The position numbers were made by a program, and so were the translations under genes. 64,000 bases of DNA from Leptospira sp. (GTDB taxonomy: Bacteria > Spirochaetota > Leptospiria > Leptospirales > Leptospiraceae), in NCBI GenBank assembly GCA_027531445.1, contig JAPZRK010000030.1, positions 1 to 64,000 of the forward strand, given 5' to 3'. Below are positions 53,030-62,711 of the stretch, in pieces; within the stretch, counting starts at the first letter, position 1; each line of letters opens with the position of its first letter. The notes under the pieces were generated by a model that was not told the origin of the DNA, made no database searches, and saw only the letters and a list, made by a program, of their open reading frames with translations.

Positions 53030-54114
53030 TTGAATAATTCCTTTTGCAGAAGATCTGCAGTCTTGTTCCAGGTCCAATTCTCTTCATTAAACTTCGGCGA
53101 TCTTTCAGTTGTTAAAAATTGAGAGGCTGAGTGGAAGGCATTTTCCCAGGCTTTTTCGCTTGAAGCACTCACATACAAATCGTTCTTTTCTTCTAAGATT
53201 TCTTTAAAGACAGGAATATCAGAAGCGATACATCGTTTGTTTTCAATCATCGCTTCCAGCAGTGGCAATCCAAATCCTTCGTGCAAAGATGGAAAAAAGA
53301 AAGCTTCGCAATCTTGAATGGCTTGCCCTAAGGTGTCGTCATTTGGATTTTCAAAAAAGAAAATGTGATTATTTTTGCTTTCGTTCGATTGTAAATATAG
53401 ATACAACTCATCACCTTCTGTTCCCCATCCTTTTCGTCCCAATATAAGTAGAGAGTGGTTATCATTTGGATTTAAACTTTTGAAATTTATAAAAGCGTTA
53501 TTGTGAGTTTGAAGGTTTTTTCGCGGTTCCAAGGTTCCGATCGTTAAATAAAAGTTTGGTGGAAAATTTCGATTTTCTCTTTTGAATTTTCTTCGAATGA
53601 CCCCGGGATAAATGACAACACATTTAGATATTTGCTTTGGGAAGTGATTGCCTATTTCATATTGAGTATTTTGAGAAAGGCAGAAGATTCGATCTGCATT
53701 TTTTAAGGTGCGTGGCGAAAATAGTTTATGCTGAAAATAATTCCATTTTGCCATGGTTTCAGGAGCAGAAATAAAATTTAAATCATGGTAATTGACGAAA
53801 GAAGGAATTTTTAGCTTGCGGAACGGTAACAGTTGCAAGGTGGCCCAGAATGAATCTACTTTTTGTTGGGTGATCCTTCTTGGAAGAATGAAGTGTAAGT
53901 AGAAGGGGCCAGGAATTTTCCGAGTTTCAATCACTAATATGATATTCGAGTTTTTCAGTAGGTCTGAAAAGACAGGGTGAATGGGTTTATTACTAAAGAA
54001 GGTAAATTTGATATTCGGAAACCTAGGTATCAAAATTTGCAAAGTTTCCGCGAGATAACGTGAATTCCCGGTAATTCCGTATGCTAAAGGTCTTACATCA
54101 ATTCCGAGATTCAT
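53026..54114 (-). CDS. Glycosyltransferase family 4 (GT-B fold)
   Basis: A 362-residue cytosolic enzyme. The N-terminal RPLAYGITGNSRYLAETL starts the acceptor domain. The C-terminal donor domain has TIGTLEPRKN (~residue 188) and FPSLHEGFGLPLLEAMI with the E-x7-E motif (~278-294). It transfers a nucleotide-activated sugar, often mannose, to a growing glycan. It overlaps the preceding GT87-like gene by 17 bases. Confidence 0.9.
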   Translation of the reverse strand: MNLGIDVRPLAYGITGNSRYLAETLQILIPRFPNIKFTFFSNKPIHPVFSDLLKNSNIILVIETRKIPGPFYLHFILPRRITQQKVDSFWATLQLLPFRKLKIPSFVNYHDLNFISAPETMAKWNYFQHKLFSPRTLKNADRIFCLSQNTQYEIGNHFPKQISKCVVIYPGVIRRKFKRENRNFPPNFYLTIGTLEPRKNLQTHNNAFINFKSLNPNDNHSLLILGRKGWGTEGDELYLYLQSNESKNNHIFFFENPNDDTLGQAIQDCEAFFFPSLHEGFGLPLLEAMIENKRCIASDIPVFKEILEEKNDLYVSASSEKAWENAFHSASQFLTTERSPKFNEENWTWNKTADLLQKELFK

Positions 54115-55390
54115 TAGGCTTCTTGATTGTTTCTTTTAGAATGATGAGATATAAGGATGCACCGGTATAAAAAAGAATTGAGAACATTAAAAACACGTTC
54201 TCTAAAATTTTACCAACAAACATACGATGTGTGATGAGTGGTAAAGCAAGGACAATGAGTAAAAATGCGTTTTCTTTCTTTAGTATTCCTTCCTTTTGTT
54301 TTTTGCCTAAAAGTAAGTAAATAGGGAAAACGCAAATAACAAAACTATGAATCCAGCTTATTCCGCTAAACAGTGCAGAAGCTAAAAAAAGCAGGGAGGT
54401 AAGTTCCCACTTTTTATTTTTGAGAGTAAGAACATAAAGAAGGGGTAAACCAAATAGGAATGTAATGAAAAGCTGAATGTATTTTACTGTTTGTAATGTC
54501 AGAGTAAAGAATGGCATACCATACATTGGTTGGTTCACGAAATCAGCACCAGAGACAAAATATTTAGCAAGCGTGGAAGGAAGGCTCTGGTTGTTTTTCC
54601 ATGAGCGTAAAAGCGGATTCGAGAGCGCGTTGCCCAAAACTTCTTCTACCCATAGCTTGCTCATTGCGATCGTATAATCAGCATTATAGACCATCGGCAA
54701 AGTATTCCAAAGAATCATTGAAATAAAAAATGAAGCTAACGCCTTCCATCGCTTTTCATAAACAAAAACAACGATGAAAACGAGAGGTGTGATCTTGATG
54801 CTTGTTGCGAGTGCGAGGATGAGGCCAGCGATAAAATCATTTTTGATCGTAAGTGAGAGCAATACGAGAAGGATCAAAAGGATTCCAACTTGGTTGTTTT
54901 GGATGTGACTTTCTATATAACGATAATTTAGAAAGAGCACCAAACATAAAAACCATTCAATATTTGGAATATTCAGCTCAAAACGTTTTGGTTTTAAAAA
55001 AAGATATAATATACCGCACAGAGCGAGAAAATTGATAAGGCCAAACAAACCAGCGGCAGTTGGTTCTGATAAAGATGTCAGAGGTATGAGTAGAAATGAG
55101 AGTAGTGGTGGATAGATGTAAGTTGCTGTTTGGTTTTGTAAATCGGAAAGGAGATTTGCATTCTCTGGCAAAAAGAGATCTTCCCATTTTTTGATGGAAT
55201 TTTGTAATTCATATGCCACATCGAATTTGTACAAATTTTCACCACTTTTCCATCGCTCACTTGCGTGGTAGTAATCTAAAAAATCTGATTTTTGTCCCGA
55301 TTTTGAAAAACCGTTAATTAAAAAGATCACGAGGAAGATACCAAGAAGGATCCGACCTCCCACCGTTGACTTTTGAAGATGTTTCCACAT
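54098..55390 (-). CDS. GT87/DUF2029-type membrane mannosyltransferase-like protein
   Basis: A 430-residue polytopic protein with ~10-11 helices. The first loop DFLDYYHASERWKSGENLY (Asp near the membrane face) and the following TYIYPPLLSFLLIPL are typical of DUF2029/GT87 alpha-mannosyltransferases that use polyprenyl-phosphate sugars outside the inner membrane. It heads the minus-strand glycan gene run. Divergent queA starts 54 bases away. Confidence 0.8.
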   Translation of the reverse strand: MWKHLQKSTVGGRILLGIFLVIFLINGFSKSGQKSDFLDYYHASERWKSGENLYKFDVAYELQNSIKKWEDLFLPENANLLSDLQNQTATYIYPPLLSFLLIPLTSLSEPTAAGLFGLINFLALCGILYLFLKPKRFELNIPNIEWFLCLVLFLNYRYIESHIQNNQVGILLILLVLLSLTIKNDFIAGLILALATSIKITPLVFIVVFVYEKRWKALASFFISMILWNTLPMVYNADYTIAMSKLWVEEVLGNALSNPLLRSWKNNQSLPSTLAKYFVSGADFVNQPMYGMPFFTLTLQTVKYIQLFITFLFGLPLLYVLTLKNKKWELTSLLFLASALFSGISWIHSFVICVFPIYLLLGKKQKEGILKKENAFLLIVLALPLITHRMFVGKILENVFLMFSILFYTGASLYLIILKETIKKPNESRN

Positions 55391-55444
55391 GGTTTCCTAC
55401 CAATTTTTGGTTTTTCCTAATTCTAGCAAGATTTTCCTGACAGT

Positions 55445-56494
55445 ATGGCATTGGATGATCTTCTTGCAGAGTATGATTTCCCTTTGGATGAAAGTCGGAT
55501 CGCAAAGTTTCCCGCAAAAAATCGGGATGAATCAAAACTCCTAGGTGTCGACAGGGCTACAAATCAGATCCGGGAATACTCCACCTTCAAAGAGATCAAA
55601 TCTCTTTTGAAACCTGGAGATCTTCTCGTATTCAATCAGACAAAGGTTTCCAAAAGAAGAGTGTATCTCAAAACGAAATCTGGTCGTGTCCATGAATCAG
55701 TCTTTATAGAGAGTCGAGATCCACTAGCTTGTGAATGGGTCTGTATACTTAAAAATCGCAAAAAACTAAAATTAGGTGACGTGCTCTTTCCAGAAACGGT
55801 AAACGATATATCTTTTACCTACCTTGGTGGAGAAGGAGATTTGTCGATTCTCCGTTCGATTCGAGGAATTGGCGAAGAAGACTTTGAGCGGTGGGGGAAT
55901 GTACCCATTCCACCGTATTTAAAACGAAAGGCGACAAATGAAGACAATGATCGCTACCAAACGATCTTTGCGAAGGATCCCGGCTCTGTTGCGGCTCCTA
56001 CGGCAGGTCTCCATTTTACACATGAATTGCAAAATCAACTGATACAATCAGGAATCGAATTTGTCCCCGTGAATTTGCGCATTGGTTACGGAACATTTCA
56101 GCCCTTTACAGAAGAGCAATTCCAAGCAAAAAAATTGCACGAGGAATCTTTTTCTGTACCGCAGACTTCTGCTGATGCCATGAACCAAGCCCGTGCTGAG
56201 GGTCGGAGGATCATTGCGGTAGGTACCACAACTTTACGTGTTCTCGAATCTATTTTTGAGAAAGATTCTCAAAAATTTATGTCAGGCGATGGCATAACTG
56301 ACATTTTTATGTCACCTGGCTACTCGATTCAATCCATCCAAGGACTGATCACAAATTTTCATTTACCGAGATCAAGTCTGCTCTTACTTGTTAGTACATT
56401 TGCAGAGAGAGAATTAGTTTTGCGATCTTATCATTATGCATTGGAGCAAAACTTCCGATTCTATTCTTATGGCGATGCAATGTTTATATACTGA
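55445..56494 (+). CDS. queA: QueA, S-adenosylmethionine:tRNA ribosyltransferase-isomerase
   Basis: A 349-residue protein of normal length. DYDFPLDESRIAKFPA at the N-terminus, FNQTKVSKRR, GSVAAPTAGLHFT near residue 180 and VGTTTLRVLES near 258 are the QueA motifs. It builds epoxyqueuosine at the wobble base of tRNAs with GUN anticodons, using the ribosyl part of SAM. It is divergent from the glycan genes and followed, 62 bases on, by an unrelated envelope gene. Confidence 0.95.
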   Translation: MALDDLLAEYDFPLDESRIAKFPAKNRDESKLLGVDRATNQIREYSTFKEIKSLLKPGDLLVFNQTKVSKRRVYLKTKSGRVHESVFIESRDPLACEWVCILKNRKKLKLGDVLFPETVNDISFTYLGGEGDLSILRSIRGIGEEDFERWGNVPIPPYLKRKATNEDNDRYQTIFAKDPGSVAAPTAGLHFTHELQNQLIQSGIEFVPVNLRIGYGTFQPFTEEQFQAKKLHEESFSVPQTSADAMNQARAEGRRIIAVGTTTLRVLESIFEKDSQKFMSGDGITDIFMSPGYSIQSIQGLITNFHLPRSSLLLLVSTFAERELVLRSYHYALEQNFRFYSYGDAMFIY

Positions 56495-56556
56495 AAAAGG
56501 ATTTACAATTTGAGACTTTTCCCTAATCTGATAAGGAGATAGCTGATTTACAAAGC

Positions 56557-57858
56557 ATGTTTTCCCCACAGTCTTCAGTCATGATCTCACTCCTATCGGG
56601 AGTCGGATTGCTCGCAGTTGTTTCCATTGCACCTGTCAAACAATACGATGCTCCAGGGCCACTTGTGCCTATCAAGTCGGAGATCACGCCGTCTGAAAAA
56701 TCTTATCTTCCATCTAACTCAAATTCTGATCTTGCTGTTATAAAATCTAATTCCATAGCTCAAGATGAGTTCAGCTTGAATGCATCTAATATCAGTTCTA
56801 TGCCAGCTACATCCAAAGAGTTAGCAGATATTTTCTCTCGTTCCGGATCTGAACTCAAATTCAACACGGCATCAGCCCAAACAGATTGGGATCTTTACGA
56901 AAACAGGATTGGTGAGAAAAAAGTTTTCTTCCAAAAAGATGGATTGGTACTGCGTTCAATAAATGACCAGCGTACTTTTGCTCAAAATCCTCAGTTCTTT
57001 CGTCGTGATTTCAATCCTTTGGATCGATACTCGGCACGTCGTTTCGATACTATCGAAGTTCAGTATGCCATTACGCCTAACATTGGTGCAGTATTCCAGG
57101 GTGGAAATTATGATCATACTGATGACCGCTCACGTATCCAACGCAATGTGGCGATGGCTGGGATCTCTATCAATTCAGGAGATTTGTTTCAAGCAAAGGT
57201 ACTGACGGGAGATTCAAGTTATGTTCAGACCCCACTGGCAAGTTATAATTATAATCCTTTAAATCCATCACGACCGAATGATATATCACGTCGCGAAAGA
57301 GACGATGTGAGACAGCTTTACGAATGGCAGGCAAATTTTACGCCATCCGAATATTTTAAATTTCAGACTTCTCTTTACAATCAAAGAGCTGAAAATTCTT
57401 TGAATATGTCATCGCCTGATGGCGGTAAGGTATCAGTATTTTTTGGTGGTAAAAAGGTACAGCTAAATCTTCGTTATAACTACCTTGCCAATAAATCAAA
57501 TCCGGGCTCTCAACAATTTTTCAGCCCTAGCCAAGATTTAGCATCGCTTGGTGTGATCGTTTTTCTTGACCAGTCACAACGTTATTCTCTATACGTTGGT
57601 AACAACTATCATAATGTGTTAAACGATCCAGCCAATCAGGTAAGAGATGCAAGCGGACGGTCTCCTTCTACTTTTACTGCTTCCTTTCGAGGAAAGAATC
57701 CATCATCTAGTAGATCCAGTTTTTTCTTTAATGTCCAAAATCAGTTTTATAAAGATGGAGCGATTCTGGGAGTTCCAGGGATGATACCCATTGGATCACA
57801 GCAAGGCAAATCATTCTACGAATATGCAACTTCACTTGGCGTAGATGTTTCTTTTTAG
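56557..57858 (+). CDS. Putative outer-membrane protein, unknown family
   Basis: A 433-residue protein with an N-terminal hydrophobic segment (MISLLSGVGLLAVVSIAPV), a low-complexity Ser/Asn-rich region (~30-100) and then alternating beta-strands rich in Tyr, Phe and Asn (~150-433) ending in YATSLGVDVSF, the aromatic-ended C-terminal strand expected of an outer-membrane barrel. Family unknown. The AAGGAG lies 18 bases before ATG, too far to be optimal. It overlaps the next lipoprotein gene by 14 bases. Confidence 0.6.
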   Translation: MFSPQSSVMISLLSGVGLLAVVSIAPVKQYDAPGPLVPIKSEITPSEKSYLPSNSNSDLAVIKSNSIAQDEFSLNASNISSMPATSKELADIFSRSGSELKFNTASAQTDWDLYENRIGEKKVFFQKDGLVLRSINDQRTFAQNPQFFRRDFNPLDRYSARRFDTIEVQYAITPNIGAVFQGGNYDHTDDRSRIQRNVAMAGISINSGDLFQAKVLTGDSSYVQTPLASYNYNPLNPSRPNDISRRERDDVRQLYEWQANFTPSEYFKFQTSLYNQRAENSLNMSSPDGGKVSVFFGGKKVQLNLRYNYLANKSNPGSQQFFSPSQDLASLGVIVFLDQSQRYSLYVGNNYHNVLNDPANQVRDASGRSPSTFTASFRGKNPSSSRSSFFFNVQNQFYKDGAILGVPGMIPIGSQQGKSFYEYATSLGVDVSF

Positions 57859-58342
57859 GATTCCTTTCCTCATCCTTTTTCTTTTTTGTTCCTGCTTTTT
57901 TAGTGATGAAAAGGAATCTCGCCCCAAAAAAGAAATCCTTCCCCCTTTGGAACAATTGGCAGTTTCACTCTCAGAAAAGGGATTCCTAGTAAACAAACAA
58001 AGGATGATCGTTCTTACCTTTACGTCCAGCGATGGGACCAGTAATATCTACGGAAGTATCCTGTCCGAAAAATTGACCACGGAGTTAGTCAAAAAAGATC
58101 GATTTCATATCTTAGATCGGATGGTGAATGAGAAAACCCTAAAAGAAAGGGGACTCAGTTTGGAATCCTCGCCAGACCTGGAAACCTTACGTAAAATAGG
58201 TGATACACTTCGGGTGGACGTGCTTGTAACAGGTATCATAAGTTCCTATCAAAATGGGGTTTTCGTAAATACCCGTCTCATAGAAATTAAATCAGGGCTT
58301 ATCCTTAAGGCGGAAGAAGTATTTGTTCGCATTGATGGATAA
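57845..58342 (+). CDS. FlgO-like lipoprotein
   Basis: A 165-residue protein with a lipoprotein signal (IPFLILFLFCSC, Cys near residue 17) and a FlgO/CsgG-type domain: RMIVLTFTSSDGTSNIYGSI, DRFHILDR near residue 94, RVDVLVTGIISSYQNG and VNTRLIEIKSGLI. FlgO-type outer-membrane lipoproteins relate to flagella in Vibrio. Spirochaete flagella are periplasmic, so a general envelope role is as likely here. The overlap with the preceding barrel gene suggests they work together. Confidence 0.7.
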   Translation: MFLFRIPFLILFLFCSCFFSDEKESRPKKEILPPLEQLAVSLSEKGFLVNKQRMIVLTFTSSDGTSNIYGSILSEKLTTELVKKDRFHILDRMVNEKTLKERGLSLESSPDLETLRKIGDTLRVDVLVTGIISSYQNGVFVNTRLIEIKSGLILKAEEVFVRIDG

Positions 58343-58432
58343 ATAACTAAATTCCATGAATTTACGATCCCTGAATCCAATTTTGGATTGATTCCGCATT
58401 TTAATAAAACATAAATGTATCAAGAGGACAAG

Positions 58433-60688
58433 ATGGCATTCGATATAGAAATGATTCAGGCTCGCTACAAGAAAATGGAAGCGGCAATAACTGCAGCAAA
58501 AAAGGTAGTTGGGCGACCCCTTACACTCACAGAAAAGATTCTTTACTCCCATTTATGGGACGGCAACGCACAACAAGCGTTTTCCCGCGGTAAAGATTAT
58601 GTAGACTTCGCGCCAGACCGCGTCGCCATGCAAGACGCTACAGCGCAAATGGCATTATTACAATTTATGCAAGCCGGTCGAAAAAAAGTAGCGGTTCCTT
58701 CTACCGTTCACTGTGACCATCTCATCACTGCGAAAGTAGAATCGGGAAAGGATCTTGGTATCGCTCTCGACGAAAACAAAGAAGTATATGATTTCCTTTC
58801 TTCTGTATCCACAAAGTACGGGATCGGATTCTGGAAGCCAGGTGCAGGTATCATCCACCAAGTCGTTTTGGAAAACTACGCATTCCCAGGTGGAATGATG
58901 ATTGGTACAGATTCACATACTGTCAATGCAGGTGGTCTCGGTATGATCGCCATTGGCGTAGGTGGAGCTGATGCTTGTGATGTGATGGCAGGACTCCCTT
59001 GGGAGCTCAAATGGCCAAAAGCCATTGGTGTCAAACTCACTGGTAAGCTAAATGGCTGGACCGCGGCAAAAGATGTGATCTTAAAAGTTGCAGGTATCCT
59101 TACTGTAAAAGGTGGGACAGGTGCGATTGTTGAATATTTTGGTCCTGGTGCAGAATCTCTCTCTTGTACTGGAAAAGGTACAATCTGTAACATGGGTGCT
59201 GAAATTGGTGCCACTACTTCCACATTTGCTTATGATGCTTCCATGGAACGTTACCTAAGATCCACTGATAGAGCAGAAGTCGCTGACCTTGCAAACCAAT
59301 ACAAAGAATTTCTAACTGCTGACAAAGAAGTTTATGCAGATCCAGCAAAATACTTTGATGAAGTCATCGAAATCAATCTAGATACTCTTGAGCCATATGT
59401 AAATGGTCCGTTCACACCTGACCTCGCGACTCCGATTTCAAAAATGAAAGAAGAAGCGGCAAAGAATGGTTGGCCTACAAAAGTAGAAGTAGGTCTTATC
59501 GGTTCTTGTACAAATTCTTCTTATGAGGACATCTCACGTGCGGCTTCTCTTGCAAAACAAGTCTCCGCGAAAGGTCTCAAAACGAAAGCAGAGTTTACGA
59601 TCACTCCTGGTTCGGAGCTAGTTCGTTATACGATTGAAAGAGACGGGTTTATCGATTCTTTCCATAAAATCGGAGCAAAAGTTTTCTCAAATGCATGTGG
59701 TCCTTGCATTGGGATGTGGTCACGCGTTGGTGCTGAGAAAAAAGAAAAAAACACGATCGTTCACTCTTTCAATCGTAACTTCCAAGCTCGCCAAGATGGA
59801 AACCCTAATACTTATGCATTTGTTGCTTCACCTGAGATTACAACTGCACTTGCCATCGCTGGTGATTTGGGCTTCAACCCACTAACAGACACACTCACAA
59901 ACGAAAAAGGGGAACAAGTCAAATTGGATCCACCTTCTGGCGAGGAATTGCCACCAAAAGGTTTTGCAGTGGAAGATGCAGGATACCTCGCGCCAGCGGC
60001 AGACGGATCCGGTGTCCAAGTCATCGTCGATCCCAAGTCCACTCGACTACAGCTCCTTGCACCATTCCAGAAATGGGAAGGCACAGATCTCAAAGGTCTA
60101 AAACTTCTTATCAAAGCAAAAGGTAAGTGTACGACAGATCACATCTCCATGGCAGGTCCTTGGTTAAAATTTAGAGGACACTTAGATAATATCTCCAACA
60201 ACTTGTTGATAGGTGCGACCAATTTTGCGAACGGAAAACAAAACGAAGTCAAAAATCAGCTAACAGGAAATTACGAGCCAGTGCCTCAAACGCAAAGAGC
60301 TTACAAAGCGGCTGGTATCGGATCCATTGTTGTAGGTGACGAAAACTATGGAGAGGGTTCTTCAAGAGAACATGCCGCAATGGAACCTAGACATTTGGGT
60401 GTTCGTGCCGTACTTGTAAAGTCTTTTGCTCGAATCCATGAAACCAATTTGAAGAAGCAGGGAATGCTTGCGTTGACTTTTGCCAACAAAGACGATTATG
60501 AAAAAATCCAAGAAGATGATGTGATTGATATCATCGGGTTGACTTCATTTGCGGAAGGCAAACCACTCACCTTGGTTCTCAACCATAAAGACGGTAAAAA
60601 AGATGAGATAGCTGTAAATCACACTTACAATGCTCAGCAGATTGATTGGTTCAAAGCAGGTGCCGCGTTGAACCTCATGAAAGCGTAA
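58433..60688 (+). CDS. acnA: Aconitate hydratase
   Basis: A ~751-residue aconitase. The iron-sulfur cluster ligands are visible: GSCTNSSYED (~361-370) and NACGPCIGMW (~424-433). IGTDSHTVNAGGLGM near residue 161 and the C-terminal swivel-domain motif GEGSSREHAAMEPR near 641 are also present. It interconverts citrate and isocitrate in the TCA cycle, central to fatty-acid-based growth. The ATG at 58433 is preceded by AGAGGA; an ATG six codons earlier is weaker. A strong terminator follows. Confidence 0.95.
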   Translation: MAFDIEMIQARYKKMEAAITAAKKVVGRPLTLTEKILYSHLWDGNAQQAFSRGKDYVDFAPDRVAMQDATAQMALLQFMQAGRKKVAVPSTVHCDHLITAKVESGKDLGIALDENKEVYDFLSSVSTKYGIGFWKPGAGIIHQVVLENYAFPGGMMIGTDSHTVNAGGLGMIAIGVGGADACDVMAGLPWELKWPKAIGVKLTGKLNGWTAAKDVILKVAGILTVKGGTGAIVEYFGPGAESLSCTGKGTICNMGAEIGATTSTFAYDASMERYLRSTDRAEVADLANQYKEFLTADKEVYADPAKYFDEVIEINLDTLEPYVNGPFTPDLATPISKMKEEAAKNGWPTKVEVGLIGSCTNSSYEDISRAASLAKQVSAKGLKTKAEFTITPGSELVRYTIERDGFIDSFHKIGAKVFSNACGPCIGMWSRVGAEKKEKNTIVHSFNRNFQARQDGNPNTYAFVASPEITTALAIAGDLGFNPLTDTLTNEKGEQVKLDPPSGEELPPKGFAVEDAGYLAPAADGSGVQVIVDPKSTRLQLLAPFQKWEGTDLKGLKLLIKAKGKCTTDHISMAGPWLKFRGHLDNISNNLLIGATNFANGKQNEVKNQLTGNYEPVPQTQRAYKAAGIGSIVVGDENYGEGSSREHAAMEPRHLGVRAVLVKSFARIHETNLKKQGMLALTFANKDDYEKIQEDDVIDIIGLTSFAEGKPLTLVLNHKDGKKDEIAVNHTYNAQQIDWFKAGAALNLMKA

Positions 60689-60711
60689 GAAAATTTCTCT
60701 TCCTTAAACCA

Positions 60712-60755
60712 AACACTGGTAGTCCTATCAGATAGGATGCCAGTGTTTTTTATTT
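60712..60755 (+). terminator. Rho-independent terminator after acnA
   Basis: AACACTGG (60712-60719) and CCAGTGTT (60740-60747) close a stem whose inner part TCCTAT/ATAGGA also pairs. The right arm runs into a T-rich tract to 60755. This is the clearest gene-end terminator in the window. Confidence 0.85.
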
Positions 60756-60762
60756 TGCAATC

Positions 60763-61923
60763 ATGCCCCAGATACCTAAAAAACAAACTGCAAGAAAAAA
60801 AATAGATTCAACCGATCAGGATATGGTTTGGGTAGGTGTCGGCTCTAATCAAACAAAGGCCCAGAAAGAATTTAATGATGCGCTCAATAAACATAAGGAA
60901 ACTCAAAGCAGAGCAAAAGAAGCCGAAGCACTTTTTACTTTAGTCAATCAAAGGTATTTGAATGACGTAATCCCTGAGATTGAAAAACAAAAGGGTATGA
61001 TCAAACGAAGATATACGCTGATGTTTGAGATTTTGACAGAAGAGCGATGTTCGCTATCGGTCAACCAACGTGAGTTCATTCGTCGTTATCTGTTGGAAAG
61101 TGCACATGAACTTTTATCTGAGGATACTCCTTTTTATATGGGTCTCATCGAAGCATTAGAAACAAAAATGGAAAGGAAGGAGCGCCTTGCACATAAACTT
61201 CGAGCTGAGGCACAAATCAAAAGACAGTTTGGGATGGAAATCGATTTGGATGAATTGAATCAAACTGAATTTGAAGATGAAGAGGCAAGGCAAGCACATG
61301 ATGAAAAGTTCAAAGAATTTCGAGAGAAGTTTGAAGAATTTAGAAACAACCACTATAAAAAATACAACCAAGGCTTCGGATCCGATCAGCGAAAAAAATC
61401 CAAGGCTCAAATTGAAAAGGAAAAGAAACTCGCAGACGCAGAAAAGCTCATCAGTCTTGATATCAATTCGTTATTTAAAAATCTTGCTAAGCTCATTCAC
61501 CCAGACACTGAACAAGACCCGGTTCTTCGTGAAAAAAAATCTCAGCTGATGCGAAGCCTCTCCGGTGCACGAGACAATATGAATATAGCTGAGATTCTCG
61601 AAATTAAAATGCAGGTAGATGATCTCATCCCGGATAATCAAACGGATGTTTCGTTTAGCGATAAAACCATCAAACGGTTTGTCTCAATCATCAAAACAAA
61701 AATAAAAGATTTAGAAAACATGATCGCAAGTCGATTGTTTTCGCATCCACTTTTAGAATCCTATCCTGGAAGGAATTTGAATCCAGATTCTTTAAAAAAA
61801 TATGTAGAAAAAGTTATCAAAGACAATCGATCGATTACCCAAGTTGTCAAAGCAGATGTGGATCGACTAGAGAGCGATCCAAAATATATCAAAAGTATGA
61901 TCCGGTCCATGCAGGCTTTCTAA
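60763..61923 (+). CDS. Coiled-coil protein with J-domain-like HPD segment
   Basis: A 386-residue, highly charged, mostly helical protein. Near residue 246 it reads LFKNLAKLIHPDTEQDPVLR, matching helix II and the HPD loop of DnaJ J-domains, flanked by helices of the right kind (KKSQLMRSLSGARDNMN). J-domains stimulate Hsp70 ATPase, so an Hsp70 co-chaperone is possible, though the family is unknown. Long coiled-coil segments surround it (~40-100, ~130-235). The methyltransferase gene follows 4 bases later. Confidence 0.7.
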   Translation: MPQIPKKQTARKKIDSTDQDMVWVGVGSNQTKAQKEFNDALNKHKETQSRAKEAEALFTLVNQRYLNDVIPEIEKQKGMIKRRYTLMFEILTEERCSLSVNQREFIRRYLLESAHELLSEDTPFYMGLIEALETKMERKERLAHKLRAEAQIKRQFGMEIDLDELNQTEFEDEEARQAHDEKFKEFREKFEEFRNNHYKKYNQGFGSDQRKKSKAQIEKEKKLADAEKLISLDINSLFKNLAKLIHPDTEQDPVLREKKSQLMRSLSGARDNMNIAEILEIKMQVDDLIPDNQTDVSFSDKTIKRFVSIIKTKIKDLENMIASRLFSHPLLESYPGRNLNPDSLKKYVEKVIKDNRSITQVVKADVDRLESDPKYIKSMIRSMQAF

Positions 61924-61927
61924 AAAA

Positions 61928-62647
61928 ATGACGATCAAATCCTTTTTAACTCCCAAAAAGAAAAATATCGACCTTCCTTCTGCCAAGATGAAACATTCTG
62001 GCCAAGGTAAAAATGGGAAGGCATTCGAATCAGAATATTGGACTGAAATTTATGGTAGTGGACTAGACGTAGACGGGTCATATAACGCCAAACAACATGC
62101 AAATTACTTGCACTCGTTATTCGCTCTAATGGAAATTCCAGTTTATAAAATGGCTGACTTCGGATTTGGGAAGGGGCTCTTGCTTCGGGAATTTGTAAAG
62201 GCATTTGCACCCGTTAAAGTGTATGCGGTGGATGCCTCCGAAGATGCCTACCTCGAACTAATTAAAAAAGATTGGGTCAAAAAATCAGATAAGTTTCATA
62301 CATTCCACTCTCCCTTAGAGGACTTTCATTTGCCAAAGTTGGAAAGGGAACCTGTTGATCTAGGCATTTGTAATTCAGTCATTCAATACATCCCCGATAA
62401 AGTATTACCGGAAGTATTGGAAAAACTTGCGAAGTATTGTAACTATTTGTACTTTACGGTCCCTACAAAAACGGACTATGATTTGATGCGCAAAGAGATG
62501 AATTTTTCCGATCCCTATGCTTTTGAAAGAACAGCAAAGCAGTATCGAAAACTGATTTCCCGCGATTTTGAAGTAGTTGGATATAATTTACTACAAAGTA
62601 AATGGTTAGGCGAAAAGGGTTTCAAAGAAGAGTTCTTTCGAGCTTAA
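61928..62647 (+). CDS. SAM-dependent methyltransferase (class I)
   Basis: A 239-residue protein. Motif I is MADFGFGKGLLLREF (~76-90) and the acidic end of strand 2 is VYAVDASEDAY (~98-108). The post-motif region reads DLGICNSVIQYIPDKVL (~142-158), as in UbiE/UbiG-like enzymes. Substrate unknown. An N-terminal basic extension (~1-40) precedes the fold. It is probably cotranscribed with the J-domain-like gene. Confidence 0.82.
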   Translation: MTIKSFLTPKKKNIDLPSAKMKHSGQGKNGKAFESEYWTEIYGSGLDVDGSYNAKQHANYLHSLFALMEIPVYKMADFGFGKGLLLREFVKAFAPVKVYAVDASEDAYLELIKKDWVKKSDKFHTFHSPLEDFHLPKLEREPVDLGICNSVIQYIPDKVLPEVLEKLAKYCNYLYFTVPTKTDYDLMRKEMNFSDPYAFERTAKQYRKLISRDFEVVGYNLLQSKWLGEKGFKEEFFRA

Positions 62648-62711
62648 GAAAGATTTTTCTTTACAATTTTCGGATCTTTCCGAAGTATAAAGAGGAAGCG
62701 GAGATTCTCAA

